Notes under the pieces: model-generated
Seen by the model: the letters and a program-made list of their open reading frames with translations, nothing else
What the model was told of the DNA's origin: nothing
Databases searched by the model: none
Made by a program: the position numbers and the translations under genes
Origin: Brevundimonas sp. UBA7506
Lineage (GTDB): Bacteria > Pseudomonadota > Alphaproteobacteria > Caulobacterales > Caulobacteraceae
Assembly: GCF_002479495.1 (NCBI RefSeq)
Contig: NZ_DLNQ01000005.1
Coordinates: forward strand, 889,113-953,112
Direction: 5' to 3'
Length of the DNA: 64,000 bases
In this document: piece by piece, positions 16,779-25,038 of the stretch
How positions within the stretch are numbered: position 1 is the first letter of the stretch
Layout: each line of letters begins with the position of its first letter

Positions 16779-17555
16779 TCAGAAGCGACGCCAAACGCTG
16801 ATGATCGGACCTCTGGCGACGGGCGTTTCCCGCCCCGCGACAGCTTGTCGCCATCCGCCCTGAAGGCTCCAGGCTCCGAAGTGACGAACGGCCGAGACCT
16901 CGACGGACAGCCAGCGCGCGCCCTCGCCGTCTGTCGCGCCGCCGAACCCCTGCGCCATCAGCATCCAGTCGTCATTGAGATGCGCCCCCGCCGTCAGATC
17001 GACCCGAACCTCGTCAGGCAAGCCTTGACGCCAGCGTCGCGCCACCTGCGCCTCTGCGAAGCCGCGCCGAGGCGCCCAGCGGCGACCGTCGGAATGCCAG
17101 GAGCGCCCGACCAGCCCCCGCAGCTCCCAATCGCTGTCGCCCGCGCCCGGCGCTGCATAGCCGGCGTTGCGGCCGGCCCCGCCCTGGGCATAGCCGGCAT
17201 AGACGGCCACAACCTTGTCGTCGTCACGGTAGGCCTGCCACCGGGCGCCGATCTCGACCGGCCCACGCCCGTCATACCGAACAAAGGCGTCCTGTCCTTG
17301 CTGCCACTCGCCCTTGACCTGCAGGGTCAACCGCTCGGTCAGGCCATACTCGGCCAGCAGCGACGCCGAACGATCCTTGCGCTCGACCGGCAGCCGGACC
17401 GTGCCGCCGGGGACAAAGCCTCGATCGGCGCGCATTTCCTCGTACTTCAGGATGGTCTGCCCCTGCCCCTTCGGCAGAGCCCAGCTTCCCGCCAAGGCCG
17501 ACGACGACGCCCCCGCCGTCGCCAACCCGATCAGCAGCCCCCCGACCGCCTTCAC
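16779..17555 (-). CDS. Outer-membrane beta-barrel-like protein of unknown function
   Basis: A 258-residue exported protein: a signal peptide ends around SSSALAGSWALPKG, followed by alternating polar and hydrophobic strands rich in Trp, Tyr and Gly, and a C-terminal aromatic residue (ISVWRRF), which is the usual outer-membrane insertion signal. No catalytic or binding motif is visible. The GTG start at 17555 overlaps the stop of the upstream class-II-aldolase-like gene as GTGA, so the two are translationally coupled. No close function is recognised; a porin-like or transporter-type role is only a guess. Confidence 0.75.
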   Translation of the reverse strand: MKAVGGLLIGLATAGASSSALAGSWALPKGQGQTILKYEEMRADRGFVPGGTVRLPVERKDRSASLLAEYGLTERLTLQVKGEWQQGQDAFVRYDGRGPVEIGARWQAYRDDDKVVAVYAGYAQGGAGRNAGYAAPGAGDSDWELRGLVGRSWHSDGRRWAPRRGFAEAQVARRWRQGLPDEVRVDLTAGAHLNDDWMLMAQGFGGATDGEGARWLSVEVSAVRHFGAWSLQGGWRQAVAGRETPVARGPIISVWRRF

Positions 17556-18316
17556 ACGTCGTAGCCCGGCGATTTTCGTTCCAGCTGACGCAGGGCGCCC
17601 GGCCAGGCGAGGGAAGAAACAAAGCCGATGCCTCGCCCCTGATCCTTGGTCTCGGCCTGCGCCGCGTCCGGAGCGATCAGCACCTGCTCACGTCCGCCCG
17701 ACAGGGCCGCCACCTGCTGGGCGCAGGCCCGCTCCAGGAAGAAGATACCCACCCAGGCCTGGGCCGCCGTCTCGCCCACCGCCAGGGTGCCGTGGTTGCG
17801 CAGCAGCATCAGCGGCTTGTCGCCCAGATCCGCCACCAGCCGCTCGCGCTCGTCATGGTTCAGCGCCAGACCTTCGTAACCGTGATAGGCCACCTGATGC
17901 TGCAGCAAGCAGGCGTTCTGGCTGATCGGTAGCAGGCCGTCCTTCTGCGCCGCCACGCCCACGCCGTTCACCGTGTGCAGGTGGATGACGAACTTGGCGT
18001 CTTCGCGTGCCGCGTGGACCGCCGAGTGAATGGTGAAGCCGGCCGGATTGATGAAGCTGGTCGTCTCCTGGACGATATTGCCGTCAAGATCGACCTTCAC
18101 CAGGGAAGAGGCTGTAATTTCATCGAAATACCAGCCGTAGGGGTTGATCAGGAAGTGGTGTTCAGGCCCCGGCACGCGGGCCGAGATGTGGGTGAAGATC
18201 ATGTCGTCCCACCCGTGCAGAGCGACCAGCCGATACAGAGCGGCCAGTTCCACCCGCGCCTGCCACTCGGCCTCCGACACCCGCGACTTAAGCGACGACG
18301 CCGATCCGTCCGCCAT
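17552..18316 (-). CDS. Class II aldolase/adducin family protein
   Basis: A cytoplasmic zinc-dependent aldolase/adducin fold protein of 254 residues. The metal-binding pattern is visible: HLHTVNG with two His, and a later NHGTL segment; the core matches the family HSAVHAAREDAKFVIH and LLRNHGTLAVGETAAQAW. Members act on sugar phosphates such as fuculose-1-phosphate or ribulose-5-phosphate, but this branch, with its W-D-D-M-I-F-T-H-I-S start, is annotated only by fold; substrate is not inferable. The ATG at 18316 has a perfect GGGAGG 5 bp upstream, overriding the longer frame to 18373. It is coupled to the downstream beta-barrel gene by a GTGA overlap. Confidence 0.92.
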   Translation of the reverse strand: MADGSASSLKSRVSEAEWQARVELAALYRLVALHGWDDMIFTHISARVPGPEHHFLINPYGWYFDEITASSLVKVDLDGNIVQETTSFINPAGFTIHSAVHAAREDAKFVIHLHTVNGVGVAAQKDGLLPISQNACLLQHQVAYHGYEGLALNHDERERLVADLGDKPLMLLRNHGTLAVGETAAQAWVGIFFLERACAQQVAALSGGREQVLIAPDAAQAETKDQGRGIGFVSSLAWPGALRQLERKSPGYDV

Positions 18317-18480
18317 GACGACCTCCCTTATCATTGTTCGGTTGAACCTCGCGCCGCTCCGGCGTGACGTCAAGCGACCGGCGTTCGCCCCGGAAGGTTT
18401 TCGTTAACCCTGTTTTCACGCCGTCAGGATGACTATGCCGCGCGGCCCGGGCGGCCGTCTTTCGATGCGCGGAGCCGCCA

Positions 18481-19635
18481 GTGTCCACAGTCGTTCCGCT
18501 AGACCCGGACAAGCCCTCCCAAGCCGTGCCGCTGGCGGGCCTGAGCCAGTTGCTGGATCTGGCCAAGACTCGGTCGCCAGACGATCAGCATCGCCTGCTG
18601 ATGGGGGTGGCGGGCCTTTATGAATCCGCCGCCGACCACGGCGGCGCGCCCGACGCCCTGGCCGACATCTTCATCGCCCTGACCCGAAAGGCCGAACGCG
18701 AGATCCGTCAGGTTCTGGCGCAACGGCTGGCCAAGGTCGACTGGGCGCCCGCCGCCCTGGTGCGGATGCTGGCCGCCGACGAGATCGAGATCGCCCGTCC
18801 GGTGATCGCAGGCAGCCCCCTGTTGCTCGATGACGACCTGTTGCAACTGCTGGCCGATTGCTCGATCGAGCATCAGATTCAGGTGGCCCTTCGCCCCGAT
18901 CTCGGCGCCGCCGTAGCCCGCGCCATCGTCGCGGGGGCCGATCCGGCCGTGATGACCGCCCTGGCCAGCAATCGCAGCGCTCGGATTGATCCCGCCGTTT
19001 TCGCCGATCTGGTCGAAAGGTCCCGCCAGCTGGCCGCCCTGCGCGCGCCGTTGACCCGCCACCCATCGCTGAATGAAGACCTGGCGCTGCGCCTTTACGA
19101 GTGGGTCGGCGACGCCCTGCGTCAGGCGATCGGCGACCGCTTCAGCCTGGACCCCGCCCGGCTGACCGAGGCGCTCCAGAGCGCGGCCCAGACCACAGCC
19201 CAGACCACGGCCCAGGCCACGGCTCGCGACACGGCCGTCGCCTGGGAAGCCGCATCCGCCGACCAAACGGACGCCCGACTGGTGGCCAAGCTGCACGCGG
19301 CCGGTCAGTTGCGCCCCGCCTATCTGATCCGGGCCCTGCGTGAGGAAAAGCTGGGAGTCTTTGCTCACGGCCTGGCCGTGCTGGGGCGCTTCGAGATCGC
19401 CCAGATCCGTCGGGCGCTGGCCGGCGACACAGCCCGCCCGCTCTTCCTGGCCTGCATCGCGGTGGGACTGGATCGGGCCGCCTTCCCCGCGCTTCTGACC
19501 GAAATCCGCAAGCTGAACGGAGGCTTCCCGCGTGATCCCGATGCCTCGGCCTGGCGGCTGGCGGACCGCTCGGCGGATCAAGCCGCCTACGAATTCCGCC
19601 TGCTGATGGCGGAACTGGGCGGCGCTTCCGTTTGA
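18481..19635 (+). CDS. DUF2336 domain-containing protein (paralogue 1)
   Basis: A 384-residue, Leu/Ala-rich, all-helical protein matching the alphaproteobacterial DUF2336 family (HEAT-like helical repeats; [22 protein letters not shown] is characteristic). No signal peptide or transmembrane helix. The family is uncharacterised and probably acts as a protein-interaction scaffold. A GTG start at 18481 is supported by GGAG about 6 bp before it. Near the middle is a 12-bp tandem repeat encoding QTTA-type repeats. nadK follows 31 bp downstream, then the Hpt gene, so this heads a three-gene set. A second copy is encoded at 21051-22193 on the other strand. Confidence 0.88.
   Translation: MSTVVPLDPDKPSQAVPLAGLSQLLDLAKTRSPDDQHRLLMGVAGLYESAADHGGAPDALADIFIALTRKAEREIRQVLAQRLAKVDWAPAALVRMLAADEIEIARPVIAGSPLLLDDDLLQLLADCSIEHQIQVALRPDLGAAVARAIVAGADPAVMTALASNRSARIDPAVFADLVERSRQLAALRAPLTRHPSLNEDLALRLYEWVGDALRQAIGDRFSLDPARLTEALQSAAQTTAQTTAQATARDTAVAWEAASADQTDARLVAKLHAAGQLRPAYLIRALREEKLGVFAHGLAVLGRFEIAQIRRALAGDTARPLFLACIAVGLDRAAFPALLTEIRKLNGGFPRDPDASAWRLADRSADQAAYEFRLLMAELGGASV
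19189..19236 (+). repeat. 12-bp tandem repeat inside the DUF2336 gene
   Basis: Four consecutive 12-bp units of the form cagaccacggcc (two nearly identical, then two diverged) keep the reading frame and encode an Ala/Gln/Thr-rich spacer. Being a multiple of three, copy-number change would vary linker length without frameshift. Confidence 0.7.
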
Positions 19636-19666
19636 CACGGGCCCCTTGCTCCGCTTGCCTAGCACT

Positions 19667-20443
19667 GTGAACAAGACCGCTCCCCTCGCCCTGACCTTCG
19701 TCGCCAGCGACCGCCCCGAAGCCGAGGCGGCGCGCGAACGGCTGAGCGAACGCTACGGCTCGGTTCCGGTGGCCGAGGCCGATGTCATCATCGCCCTGGG
19801 CGGCGACGGCTTCATGCTGGAGACCCTGCACAACAACCTGCAGCTCCGTACGCCGGTTTACGGCATGAACCGGGGCTCGGTCGGCTTCCTGATGAACGAC
19901 TATGAGGAGGACGACCTGCAGGAGCGCCTGGCCGGCGCCGACCGGACCGTCATCCACCCCCTGCAGATGGACGCCTGGGTCGAAAGCGGCGAAGTCCACA
20001 GCGGCCTGGCCATCAACGAGGTCTCCCTGCTGCGTCAGACGCGTCAGACCGCCAAGCTGCGCGTCAGCATCAACGACAAGGTGCGGCTTGAGGAGTTGAG
20101 CTGCGACGGCTGCATGGTGGCCACGCCCGCCGGCTCGACCGCCTACAACCTGTCGGCACATGGTCCGATCATCCCGCTGGACGCGCCCAGCCTGGCCCTG
20201 ACGCCGATCAGCGCCTTCCGCCCCCGGCGCTGGCGCGGCGCCCTGCTGTCGCACACAGCCCGCGTTCGCTTCGAGGTGCTGGAGCCCGACAAGCGCCCGG
20301 TCAGCGCCACCGCTGACAACTTCGAAGTCCGCCGCGTCACACGGGTCGAGGTCCGCGAGCGCCGTGACATCAGCCTGACCATGCTGTTCGACGCCGGACG
20401 CTCGTTCGAGGAGCGCGTCATGGCCGAACAGTTCGCCAGCTGA
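19667..20443 (+). CDS. nadK: NAD kinase
   Basis: NAD kinase phosphorylates NAD to NADP in the cytoplasm. The 258-residue protein has the ATP-binding GGDG motif at about 45-48 ([12 protein letters not shown]), the NE motif in AINEVSLLR near 116-121, and the glycine-rich [19 protein letters not shown] region. A GTG at 19667 ([15 protein letters not shown]) was taken as the start because it gives the common alphaproteobacterial N-terminus; a TTG at 19646 is the alternative and neither has an evident ribosome-binding site. It lies 31 bp after the DUF2336 gene, probably in one operon. Confidence 0.95.
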   Translation: MNKTAPLALTFVASDRPEAEAARERLSERYGSVPVAEADVIIALGGDGFMLETLHNNLQLRTPVYGMNRGSVGFLMNDYEEDDLQERLAGADRTVIHPLQMDAWVESGEVHSGLAINEVSLLRQTRQTAKLRVSINDKVRLEELSCDGCMVATPAGSTAYNLSAHGPIIPLDAPSLALTPISAFRPRRWRGALLSHTARVRFEVLEPDKRPVSATADNFEVRRVTRVEVRERRDISLTMLFDAGRSFEERVMAEQFAS

Positions 20444-20505
20444 AACGTCACGGGATTTTAAGCCTCCGCCCCTAGGCTCTCCGCCAAGAGTTCAGGAGCC
20501 GTCAC

Positions 20506-20979
20506 GTGAGCAATCCTCCCCAGGTCATTCGCCCGCCCCACCCGCTGCGCGCCAAGGTCGGCGGATTCGGCGGCATCGACGCCGACGCCATCGCCAAGGC
20601 CGAGGCCGCGCTCAAGGCCATGTCGGCCCAGTTCGGCCAGTGGCTGAACGACGAGGTCGTCAAGCTGGATCAGGCCCAGGCCGACATCCGCGCCAAGGGC
20701 TATACGTCGGAAACCGCCGAGGCCCTGTATTTCCGCGCCCATGATCTGAAAGGCCTGGGCGCCACCTATCAATACCCGCTGGTGACCCGGATCGCCGGCT
20801 CCCTGTGCCGGATGATGGACGACGCCGACAAGCGGATGCAGGCGCCGACCGCCATTCTGGACGCCCACGTCGACGCCATCCGCGCCGTGGTCCGCGACGA
20901 AATCCAGACGGACGATCATCCGGTGGGCCGCGACCTGGCCGAAGCCCTGGAAGCCCGCGTCGCCGAACATCTGGCCTGA
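20506..20979 (+). CDS. Hpt domain-containing phosphotransfer protein
   Basis: A 157-residue histidine-phosphotransfer protein. The phospho-accepting His is at about residue 79 in the Hpt motif HDLKGLGATY, within a four-helix bundle (about 25-125). It has no kinase or receiver domain of its own and so probably relays phosphate between a hybrid kinase and a response regulator encoded elsewhere. The GTG at 20506 has AGGAG 8 bp upstream. It is the last gene of the DUF2336-nadK-Hpt set and ends at a strong bidirectional terminator. Confidence 0.88.
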   Translation: MSNPPQVIRPPHPLRAKVGGFGGIDADAIAKAEAALKAMSAQFGQWLNDEVVKLDQAQADIRAKGYTSETAEALYFRAHDLKGLGATYQYPLVTRIAGSLCRMMDDADKRMQAPTAILDAHVDAIRAVVRDEIQTDDHPVGRDLAEALEARVAEHLA

Positions 20980-21000
20980 GGCCCGCTCACAGCCACAATA

Positions 21001-21031
21001 AAAGGCGCCGCCGATGTCGGGGCGCCTTTTT
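21001..21031. terminator. Bidirectional Rho-independent terminator between Hpt and DUF2336 genes
   Basis: AAAGGCGCC (21001-21009) pairs with GGCGCCTTT (21020-21028), with a plus-strand T run to 21032 and an A run (T on the minus strand) on the other side. It lies between the two convergent genes and can serve both. Confidence 0.85.
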
Positions 21032-21050
21032 TCATGGGCGATGGCCTGGA

Positions 21051-22193
21051 TCAGGCCGCGCTGACCGCCGCCTCCGCGCCCGGCGCCGCCGGACGATCCA
21101 GGCGCTCCATCAGATAGGTCAGATCGTCGCGCGAGGCGTTGGGCCGCTGGCTCAGGAAGCGCTCCAGCATGCGCTGGCGAAAGGCGTCGCTGGCGGTGTC
21201 GCCGCCCTCAGCCTGCAGGGCGCGCCAGGTGTCGACCCCGGCGCGGAAGGCCTGGAACAGACGCGGCGGCAAGCCAGCCCGGTCATAGATGGCCTTGAGC
21301 CCCAGCGGCCCGGCGTCGTGCACCATCAGCCAGGCGCGATGATGCGGCGTGCCCGCCAACTCGGCCAGGGCGTGCTCGAACAGGGCCATCTGTCCGCGAG
21401 CCAGCGCCCGCAGCAGCAGGGAGGCGTTCAGAACCTTGCGCGCGTTCAGCCCGGCGACGAAGGCCGGCAGGTCGTTGCTGACCCGCGCCTGATCGACCAG
21501 ATCGACCGTCGCCCGTTCGCGCGTGAACTGGGCGAACTGGATGGCGGTTTCAGGGGCCACGGCATGACGCGTCACCAGATGCTCGCGCACGGCGTCGCTG
21601 GCCAGGGCCACCAGGCGTTCCGTCACGGACAGGGGCAGAACCTGACGGTAGGCGATGGCGGACACGACCTCGGACGCCTGACCGAAGCGGTCAATGACCA
21701 CGCCCAGGGCGGCCTCGGAAAGGTCGGCGTTATCATTCGAAGCCAGAATCTGCACCGCCGAGCGGCAACCCTCGGCCGCCAGGACCGTGGCCACGTCGCG
21801 CGGCACGCGCCCGCGAGAGGCGACGGCGTTCTGGCGCACGACCGAGCCGGCGCGAATGATCTCGATCAGGTCGTCGTCGGTGAACGCCGGCGAACTGGCG
21901 ATGATGGGCAGGGCCACGCTGTCTGCATCGGCGGCGAGGCGGCGCGCCACCTCGCGCGGCATCTGGTCCGACGCCTTGAGCGTGACGGCCATGGCGCGAC
22001 GAACCAGTTCGGCGGCGTCATTGGCCAGAACGCCCAGAATTTTTTGAGCCGCCGCCCGATCGGCGTCGTCCATCTGCATCCGGTCGATGCTGCGGCACAG
22101 CTTGTGCGCCGCCGCGGCGCGGTCGTCTTCGGCATCCGATTTGATCAGGCGCCGGATATCGCTTTCCGTCAGTCGGGCGCGGTAGGCGGTCAT
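21051..22193 (-). CDS. DUF2336 domain-containing protein (paralogue 2)
   Basis: A 380-residue HEAT-like helical protein of the DUF2336 family, related to paralogue 1 at 18481-19635: both contain the PI-A-SPxxxDDDLxE/Q segment and the R-N-A-V-A repeats (VVRQNAVASRG here). No signal peptide or membrane helix is seen. Function is unknown. A CtrA-like box (TTAA-N7-TTAG, 22255-22269) lies about 60 bp upstream of the start, which suggests cell-cycle control. It converges on the Hpt gene at the bidirectional terminator. Confidence 0.88.
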   Translation of the reverse strand: MTAYRARLTESDIRRLIKSDAEDDRAAAAHKLCRSIDRMQMDDADRAAAQKILGVLANDAAELVRRAMAVTLKASDQMPREVARRLAADADSVALPIIASSPAFTDDDLIEIIRAGSVVRQNAVASRGRVPRDVATVLAAEGCRSAVQILASNDNADLSEAALGVVIDRFGQASEVVSAIAYRQVLPLSVTERLVALASDAVREHLVTRHAVAPETAIQFAQFTRERATVDLVDQARVSNDLPAFVAGLNARKVLNASLLLRALARGQMALFEHALAELAGTPHHRAWLMVHDAGPLGLKAIYDRAGLPPRLFQAFRAGVDTWRALQAEGGDTASDAFRQRMLERFLSQRPNASRDDLTYLMERLDRPAAPGAEAAVSAA

Positions 22194-22254
22194 GCGGGAG
22201 CTCGTAAGCTAGGCGGCGGGCGAAGAATCAATCGTCACGCTTAGCGTTACATAG

Positions 22255-22269
22255 TTAACGCCTTATTAG
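22255..22269 (-). promoter_or_regulatory. CtrA-like binding site upstream of DUF2336 paralogue 2
   Basis: TTAA (22255-22258) and TTAG (22266-22269) are spaced by 7 bp. The Caulobacterales CtrA consensus is TTAA-N7-TTAA, so this is one mismatch off. It sits about 62 bp upstream of the DUF2336 start codon. Inference from consensus only. Confidence 0.45.
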
Positions 22270-22292
22270 GAATGAGGCGAAACCACGTTCTT

Positions 22293-23099
22293 TTACGCCG
22301 CCGTCTCCGAGGGCGGCGCGAAAGCCCCGCCGAAGCCGCTGCTCTTGCCGCCCTGACCGTCCTGTCCCAGCAGCAAGGCCAAGAGGCTCTGGTCCTGCTT
22401 CAGGCGATCCAGACGCGCGGCCAGCATGCGGTCCCTTTCGCTCAGGTCCGGCACGGCGTTCTTCGGACCCGAGCCGACGCCCGCCGCCGGAGCGCCCTCG
22501 CCCGCCGTGCGCTGCAGGTTGGCGTGAACCTCGGCCACCGTGGCGTGGCGGCCGTTGCGATAGAAGATCGAACGATTGGCCGACGCCGCTTCGGGGAACA
22601 AGGACGCGGCGCTGGCGCCCGGTCGCGCCTGCATGGCCTCCATCAGCTTGGCGGCGCCCGCCGGGCCGAGGAAGTGGGCCGCGTAGAGATCGCCCGCGCC
22701 CGGCTCCTGCCCCGTGCGGCCGCGCAGATAGGCGGCGTTGGAGGCCGTCAGCTCCGCCGCCATGGTCGAGGCGGCCTGAGGATCGAACCGCAGGTCCAGC
22801 ACCACGTTGCGGGCCGAGCCCTGCACTCGCCAGCGCCCGTCATCGCCGCGATGGATCAGGTCGGCGTACTGACCGTAACCGTGCTTGGCGCCGTGCTGCT
22901 TCACCGTGGCCAGCCAGGTCTGCTCGATGAACTGGAACAGACCCGAGGCCGAGGAGGTCGGAGCCCGCGCGGACGGGTTCATCGCGCTTTCGCGGCGCGC
23001 CGTCTTCATCAGGAAATCGAAGTCCACGCCGGTCGTGCTGGACGCACGCCGGATGGCCGCCTCAACCCCGCCAGATGATGGAATCGCTCCTACGCTCAT
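22293..23099 (-). CDS. Lytic transglycosylase, SLT domain protein
   Basis: A 268-residue peptidoglycan lytic transglycosylase, which cleaves the glycan backbone and forms 1,6-anhydro ends. The SLT core is near the N-terminus: catalytic Glu at about 37 in TARRESAMNP, then SASGLFQFIEQTW and later GRTGQEPGAGDLYAAHFLGP. No classical signal peptide is visible, which is seen in flagellum- or pilus-associated transglycosylases. The C-terminal third is low-complexity. A CtrA-like box lies 25-39 bp upstream, and the gene is divergent from a TonB gene. A flagellar or pilus role is inference only. Confidence 0.88.
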   Translation of the reverse strand: MSVGAIPSSGGVEAAIRRASSTTGVDFDFLMKTARRESAMNPSARAPTSSASGLFQFIEQTWLATVKQHGAKHGYGQYADLIHRGDDGRWRVQGSARNVVLDLRFDPQAASTMAAELTASNAAYLRGRTGQEPGAGDLYAAHFLGPAGAAKLMEAMQARPGASAASLFPEAASANRSIFYRNGRHATVAEVHANLQRTAGEGAPAAGVGSGPKNAVPDLSERDRMLAARLDRLKQDQSLLALLLGQDGQGGKSSGFGGAFAPPSETAA

Positions 23100-23123
23100 A
23101 TGGTTGACGGTCGCTAACTAAGG

Positions 23124-23138
23124 TTAACGAAAACCTAA
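23124..23138 (-). promoter_or_regulatory. CtrA-like binding site upstream of the lytic transglycosylase gene
   Basis: On the minus strand TTAG-N7-TTAA is read at 23138-23124, one mismatch from the TTAA-N7-TTAA consensus and followed by C as in many CtrA sites. It is 25 bp from the transglycosylase start codon and is the second such box within 1 kb. Confidence 0.45.
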
Positions 23139-23229
23139 CCGCCCAAGCGCCGCAATAAAGCCGCAAGCCGAGCGCGACCATTGTTCCGTGGGCGCTGGGG
23201 AGGGCCTGCGACAGGAGGCGTTGAAGGCC

Positions 23230-23964
23230 ATGATGATCAGAACCGCGGGCGGCCCCGGACTGGTGAGCCCGATAGACTTTTCCGAGCGTAAGAAGCCGAT
23301 TCCGCGCTGGATGTGGGCGGCGATCGGGGCATCCGCCCTGGTCCACGTCGGCGCCGGGGTGTGGCTCTACAATCAACGGTTCGAGCTGGCGGAGATTCCG
23401 GCGATCGAGGATGGGCCGACCACCGTCATCGACATCCTGCCCATGCCCAAGCCGCCGGAACCTCTGGTCGCGCCCAAGGTTCCGCCGGCGCCGACGCCGC
23501 CGATCCATCGGGCGGAAAACATCATCTCGTCCCAAGTGCCGCCTCTGGTGGTTCCCATCGCCCCGGTCACCTCGCTGGACGCCGGGCCGGTCATCAACCT
23601 GACCGCGCCCGCCAGCGAGCCATCGACCGGAACCGCGGTTGCGGCCGAACCGGTCCGATCGCCGCCGGTCATCACCAACCCCGACTGGGTGCGCAAACCG
23701 ACGGCGGAACAGATGATGCGAGCCTATCCCTCAGCGGCCGAGGCGCGGGGCGTCAGCGGCGTCGCCAACCTGTCCTGTCTGGTGAGGGTCGACGGGAGCC
23801 TGACCGACTGTTCGGTGACATCCGAGACGCCCGGCAACCAGGGCTTCGGACGCGCCGCCATGGGCCTGACCCGCTACTTCCGTCTCAGTCCGCGCACGGT
23901 GGACGGTCAGGCCGTCGACGGGGCCCGCGTCAGCATGGCCATTCGCTTCAACCTGCCCGAGTAG
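23230..23964 (+). CDS. Energy transducer TonB
   Basis: TonB spans from the inner membrane to the periplasm and energises TonB-dependent receptors. This 244-residue protein has a cytoplasmic start, a single transmembrane helix (about residues 27-47, WMWAAIGASALVHVGAGVWLY), a Pro-rich spacer (DILPMPKPPEPLVAPKVPPAP), and a C-terminal TonB domain (from about 160, with NLSCLVRVDGSLTDC). It carries a Cys pair that is also seen in the two TonB-like proteins in the ribosomal cluster. The ATG at 23230 is chosen over an upstream GTG because AGGAGG lies 11 bp before it. Confidence 0.9.
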   Translation: MMIRTAGGPGLVSPIDFSERKKPIPRWMWAAIGASALVHVGAGVWLYNQRFELAEIPAIEDGPTTVIDILPMPKPPEPLVAPKVPPAPTPPIHRAENIISSQVPPLVVPIAPVTSLDAGPVINLTAPASEPSTGTAVAAEPVRSPPVITNPDWVRKPTAEQMMRAYPSAAEARGVSGVANLSCLVRVDGSLTDCSVTSETPGNQGFGRAAMGLTRYFRLSPRTVDGQAVDGARVSMAIRFNLPE

Positions 23965-23979
23965 GACTGCCCTCGAAGG

Positions 23980-24990
23980 CTAGATGAAGCGACGGGGGGC
24001 GAGGGTCGGTTCTTTCGAGGACCGGCCCTCGACTTCGTCCGCCACCACGCCGGCGACCAGCGGCCCCACCAGCCAGCCGTTGCGGCGCGGCCCGACCGCC
24101 AGATGCAGCCCGTCCTCGACCGCCCCCGCCATCGGCAGGCCGTCCGGCGTCGCGCCGCGCACGCCCGCGCGCCATTCGATCTGAAGCGGACGCGGCGTCT
24201 GGCCCAGCACGGCCCAGGCCGCGTCGAGCATCTGTGCGCAGCGTTCGGGATCCGGCGTCAGCGACCGCTCGCCCGCCTCCATGGTCGCCCCGATGACGCT
24301 GCCGGTTCCCATAGGCGCGACATAGGCGCCGGGACCGCGCACGACGTGGTCGACCAGCCGCTCGCTCACCAGACCGATCTGCCCCCGAATGGGCGAGATC
24401 AGGCCCAGCAGACGCGCTACGGTTTCAGGCAGGCCGTCCGGCGCCGCCCCCGCCCCGGTCGCCAGCACGACCTGATCCGCCTCGACCGCCCCAGCCGTCG
24501 TCTCGACGCGCCAACGCCCGTTCGACCGCGATAGGGCCGTCGCGCGGCCTTCCAGCGTCCGCACGTCCTGGGTTAGCGCCGCCAGGGCCTGAGCCGGCTC
24601 GACCTTCCAGTCCTCTTGCGTAATCAGCCGCCCCGCATCGCGGTCGTAGACGTGTTCAAAGCCCAAGGAGGCCAATCGTCCGGCCAACACCTCGACGTTC
24701 CCACCCCGCCATTCGGCCAGATCGCGGTCCAGCCGAACACTGGTCGCCGCCGCGAAGTCTGGCCAGGCGTCGCGGGCGCGGCGCAGCAGGGCGGCGTGCT
24801 CGGGGCTCAGGTCATCGACGGCGCTTTCCATCGCCGGGGCGATCATCCCCGCCGCGACACCCGAGGCGTTCAGCCCGCCGGGATCGACCACCGTCACCGC
24901 ATGGCCGCGCCGGACCAGTTCCGCCGCCGTGCACAGGCCCAGAACGCCCGCGCCGACCACCAGGATGTCTTGAGAATTGAAAAGGGGCAC
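23980..24990 (-). CDS. FAD-dependent oxidoreductase, DAO/ThiO-like
   Basis: A 336-residue D-amino-acid-oxidase-family flavoprotein. The Rossmann dinucleotide motif VVGAGVLGL is at 11-19, with the FAD-binding AELVRRGHAVTVVD segment after it, and the C-terminal GATPDGLPMAG and GPRRNGWLVGP motifs are typical of the DAO fold. It resembles glycine oxidases (ThiO) that make the dehydroglycine for thiazole synthesis, but no thiG or thiS gene is adjacent, so ThiO is only a likely guess. The start codon is a GTG at 24990 with AAGGACAG upstream. It lies 48 bp after pckG and could be co-transcribed. Confidence 0.85.
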   Translation of the reverse strand: MPLFNSQDILVVGAGVLGLCTAAELVRRGHAVTVVDPGGLNASGVAAGMIAPAMESAVDDLSPEHAALLRRARDAWPDFAAATSVRLDRDLAEWRGGNVEVLAGRLASLGFEHVYDRDAGRLITQEDWKVEPAQALAALTQDVRTLEGRATALSRSNGRWRVETTAGAVEADQVVLATGAGAAPDGLPETVARLLGLISPIRGQIGLVSERLVDHVVRGPGAYVAPMGTGSVIGATMEAGERSLTPDPERCAQMLDAAWAVLGQTPRPLQIEWRAGVRGATPDGLPMAGAVEDGLHLAVGPRRNGWLVGPLVAGVVADEVEGRSSKEPTLAPRRFI

Positions 24991-25038
24991 GGGCTGTCCT
25001 TCGACCTCCCGCGCCCCGATTTCAACCCGGCTTTTGTC

